From Gammaproteobacteria bacterium (GTDB lineage: Bacteria; Pseudomonadota; Gammaproteobacteria; JAABTG01), in contig JASJBY010000269.1 in NCBI GenBank assembly GCA_030066245.1, positions 1 to 7,791 of the forward strand: DNA of 7,791 nucleotides, written 5' to 3'. The position numbers and the translations under genes are program-made. How positions within the stretch are numbered: position 1 is the first letter of the stretch; each line of letters starts with the position of its first letter. Under the pieces are notes generated by a model. It saw only the letters and a program-made list of their open reading frames with translations, ran no database searches and was not told the origin of the DNA. Positions 6,217 to 7,791 of this stretch are shown here, piece by piece.

Positions 6217-7080
6217 GTGATACTCCTGCGCAACCGCGCGGTTCAGGTGGCGTGGCGCGCGCTCAGGAATTTCCTCGAGGACGACTGCACGCTGTTGTCG
6301 GCGGCGATTGCATTTTACGCGCTGCTGTCGCTCGCACCCACGCTCTATCTGCTGGGCGTTGGATTGAGCGCCCTGTTCGAAGGGGTCGACACCTCGAAGC
6401 AGATCGTGGAGCTCATTGCCAAGTTCCTGCCGCCGGAGGCCGTGCCCACCGTCGAGACGGTTCAGAACACGCTGCGGATCCGGGGAGAGCTGGTCATTCT
6501 GGCTTTGCCGGGTTTGCTGTGGATAGCGACCCACGCGCTGAGCGCGTTCGAATACGCCCTGAACATCGCTTTCGCACGCAAATCCGGTCTGCGTAGATTC
6601 TGGCGCTCGCGGGCCAAGGGCTTCGCCGTGCTGCTCGCTACCGGCCTGTTCCTGGCCGCATTCCTCCTCACGAATATGCTGCTGCCGCTGCTCGGCGAGC
6701 TGCGCACATACCTGGAACTGCCGCCATTGCCTAGCGTGCTGACTTATCTGGGCTCCATGCTGGTGTCACCTTTGCTGACGTTTGTCGTCTTCTATTCGTT
6801 GTACCGACTCTTGCCGAGCGGCAGGGTGCGAGGTGGACCTGCGGCGGCGGGCGCGATGCTGGCCACCGTCAGCTGGGAAGGCGCCCGACAGCTCTTCGGC
6901 CTGTTGATTTCGGTATCTCCCGCCTTCGGTCTGCTGACCGGCACGCTGGCCGGCGTGGTCATGTTCCTGTTTTGGATTTATACGGGTCTTGCGATCGTCC
7001 TGCTAGGAGCCGAGCTTGCTGCGGTGCTGAACGGCGACCGTCCGACCAACGTGCCGGACAGGGCCAATGCCCTGCCGTAA
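6217..7080 (+). CDS. YihY/BrkB family inner-membrane protein
   Basis: Multi-pass inner-membrane protein of the YihY/virulence factor BrkB family (PF03631), role unsettled; BrkB was named from Bordetella serum resistance, and it is not an RNase as an older label claimed. The N-terminal block FLEDDCTLLSAAIAFYALLSLAP (19-41) is the family's amphipathic entry plus first helix. Further helices lie at about 91-113, 131-158, 174-200, 207-232 and 240-265, ending in the LLGAEL motif (262-267). The length of 287 residues is normal for the family. GTG 6217 is chosen because it puts the conserved domain near residue 10, as in homologues. The frame is open further upstream to a TTG at 6109, but that would overlap the preceding gene by 56 bases and add a segment with no family character. 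The ribosome site for 6217 is poor, so GTG 6247 is another option. Likely the last gene of the envelope run. Confidence 0.88.
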   Translation: MILLRNRAVQVAWRALRNFLEDDCTLLSAAIAFYALLSLAPTLYLLGVGLSALFEGVDTSKQIVELIAKFLPPEAVPTVETVQNTLRIRGELVILALPGLLWIATHALSAFEYALNIAFARKSGLRRFWRSRAKGFAVLLATGLFLAAFLLTNMLLPLLGELRTYLELPPLPSVLTYLGSMLVSPLLTFVVFYSLYRLLPSGRVRGGPAAAGAMLATVSWEGARQLFGLLISVSPAFGLLTGTLAGVVMFLFWIYTGLAIVLLGAELAAVLNGDRPTNVPDRANALP

Positions 7081-7161
7081 CGTCGAAGCCGAACACGTGG
7101 GCCTTTTCAAGCCGGTGAAATCATCGCGAGGCGTGAGGTCCCGCTTTCCCGTCGTTGTGCA

Positions 7162-7245
7162 TGCCCGGAGCCGGACTCGAACCGGCACGGCCTTGCGGCC
7201 AGCGGATTTTAAGTCCGCTGCGTCTACCTATTCCGCCACCCGGGC
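7162..7245 (-). tRNA. tRNA-Leu, anticodon UAA
   Basis: Read on minus, the 84 bases fold as a class II tRNA. The acceptor stem GCCCGGG pairs with TCCGGGC (one G-T pair) and the discriminator A is at 7162. The anticodon stem is GCGGA/TCCGC with loop CTTAAAA, so the anticodon TAA is at 7209-7211. The long variable arm TGGCCGCAAGGCCG and T-loop GTTCGAGTC are intact. It closely resembles E. coli tRNA-Leu(UAA). The CCA end is not encoded (TGC follows). It decodes UUA and UUG, codons that are rare in such a GC-rich genome. Confidence 0.97.
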
Positions 7246-7279
7246 CGAATATGCTGCCTGGGCAGCTTACCCGGCGTTG

Positions 7280-7307
7280 ATTCTAATGGCTTCGAGAATG
7301 TGAGCAA
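7280..7307 (-). promoter_or_regulatory. Candidate promoter of tRNA-Leu
   Basis: Read on minus: TTGCTC (7302-7307), 16-base spacer, TAGAAT (7280-7285). The -10 is one base off consensus; the -35 is weak. The tRNA begins 34 bases downstream. The leader between them holds a perfect short hairpin, GCTGCC (7253-7258) with GGCAGC (7261-7266). Confidence 0.4.
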
Positions 7308-7350
7308 AATTCTGGGCACGTGGCGGCGAAGCGTCCGTGTCGGCGCCGTT

Positions 7351-7791
7351 TCATAGCTCCTGAACGAGACGAAAACCCAGCGAATCGAGCAGTTCATCCG
7401 GCGCGGCCCCATAGCGAAGCGCACATCGCAGGTGCTCGGGACCGACAGCCCAGGATCCACCCCGGACCATCCGTGGGCCGCAGTCTTCAGAGAGCCAGGC
7501 GGAGCCATCAGTTGGCGCGCCGGTATAGTCATCGTGCCAGCAGTCCTCCACCCACTCCCAGACGTTGCCGAGCATTTCATGCAACCCGTGCGGATTCGGT
7601 GGGAACGACCCCACGGGCGCCGGCTGCAGATCATCCCAGTGGCTGCCGCAGCCGTCGCAGTTGGCATGATTGTGGCCAACTTCATCACCCCACCAGTAGG
7701 CGCTCTGGGTTCCCGCCCGTGCGGCGTACTCCCATTCTGCCTCGGTCGGCAGGCGATAACGCTCGCCCGTTCGCTCGGAGAGCCAGACGGC
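7351..7791 (-). CDS. SUMF1/formylglycine-generating-enzyme-like domain protein, N-terminus outside the window
   Basis: The last 146 residues of a protein with an FGE-sulfatase (SUMF1, PF03781) domain, open to the right window edge and ending at TGA 7351-7353. Family landmarks in fragment numbering: YRLPTEAEWEYAARAG (12-27), GNVWEW (75-80), R107-M-V-R-G-G-S-W (107-114) and LGFRLV (138-143). True formylglycine-generating enzymes carry a copper-binding Cys-x4-Cys pair just after the GGS motif. Aligned from LGFR backwards, this protein keeps the second cysteine position (Cys123) but has proline (Pro118) at the first. It is therefore probably not a sulfatase activator but one of the many SUMF1-domain proteins of other or unknown role, in which the domain may bind ligands or partners. 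Any kinase or other N-terminal domain would lie beyond the window. Separated from the tRNA by 105 bases on the same strand. Confidence 0.88.
   Translation of the reverse strand, partial: AVWLSERTGERYRLPTEAEWEYAARAGTQSAYWWGDEVGHNHANCDGCGSHWDDLQPAPVGSFPPNPHGLHEMLGNVWEWVEDCWHDDYTGAPTDGSAWLSEDCGPRMVRGGSWAVGPEHLRCALRYGAAPDELLDSLGFRLVQEL

Noticed and set aside
7081..7161. Possible phage attachment site at the tRNA-Leu 3' end
   Set aside because: No integrase and no repeat of the tRNA end elsewhere in the window; flanking genes look like ordinary chromosome.

Overview
The window is about 7.8 kb of GC-rich bacterial chromosome. The gene content points to a proteobacterium, most likely a gammaproteobacterium: a class A glutaminase, a patatin-like lipoprotein, a TqsA-type AI-2E permease, a YihY/BrkB membrane protein, a Gly-zipper envelope protein, and a tRNA-Leu(UAA) very close to the enterobacterial one. 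No sequence search was possible, so the taxon is an inference. I see no CRISPR array, insertion sequence, prophage gene or plasmid origin.

Layout. 1-671 (minus) is the N-terminal part of a glutaminase that leaves the window on the left. After a divergent intergenic region (672-918) comes a patatin-like phospholipase lipoprotein (919-2157, plus) followed by a hairpin. Next is a three-gene membrane block, all plus: a DUF3611-like four-helix protein (2397-3008), a TqsA-like AI-2E family permease (3110-4195), and a second DUF3611-like paralog (4253-4858). About 390 bases without a convincing gene follow (4859-5249), holding two inverted repeats. Then comes a run of envelope genes on plus: a secreted or periplasmic Gly-zipper protein (5250-5711), a small exported protein of unknown family with four cysteines (5724-6164), and a YihY/BrkB inner-membrane protein (start best placed at 6217, end 7080). 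Facing these on minus are a tRNA-Leu(UAA) gene (7162-7245) and the C-terminal part of an SUMF1/FGE-sulfatase domain protein (7351 to beyond 7791).

Most of the window is cell-envelope genes. The most distinctive feature is the symmetric trio DUF3611 - AI-2E permease - DUF3611. By hand alignment the two flanking proteins are about 60% identical, and each seems to carry its own copy of the same short promoter-like leader. This suggests duplication around, or together with, a permease and possibly a shared membrane function. Nothing looks like a defence system. The trio and the four-cysteine exported protein are the parts least explained by known families.
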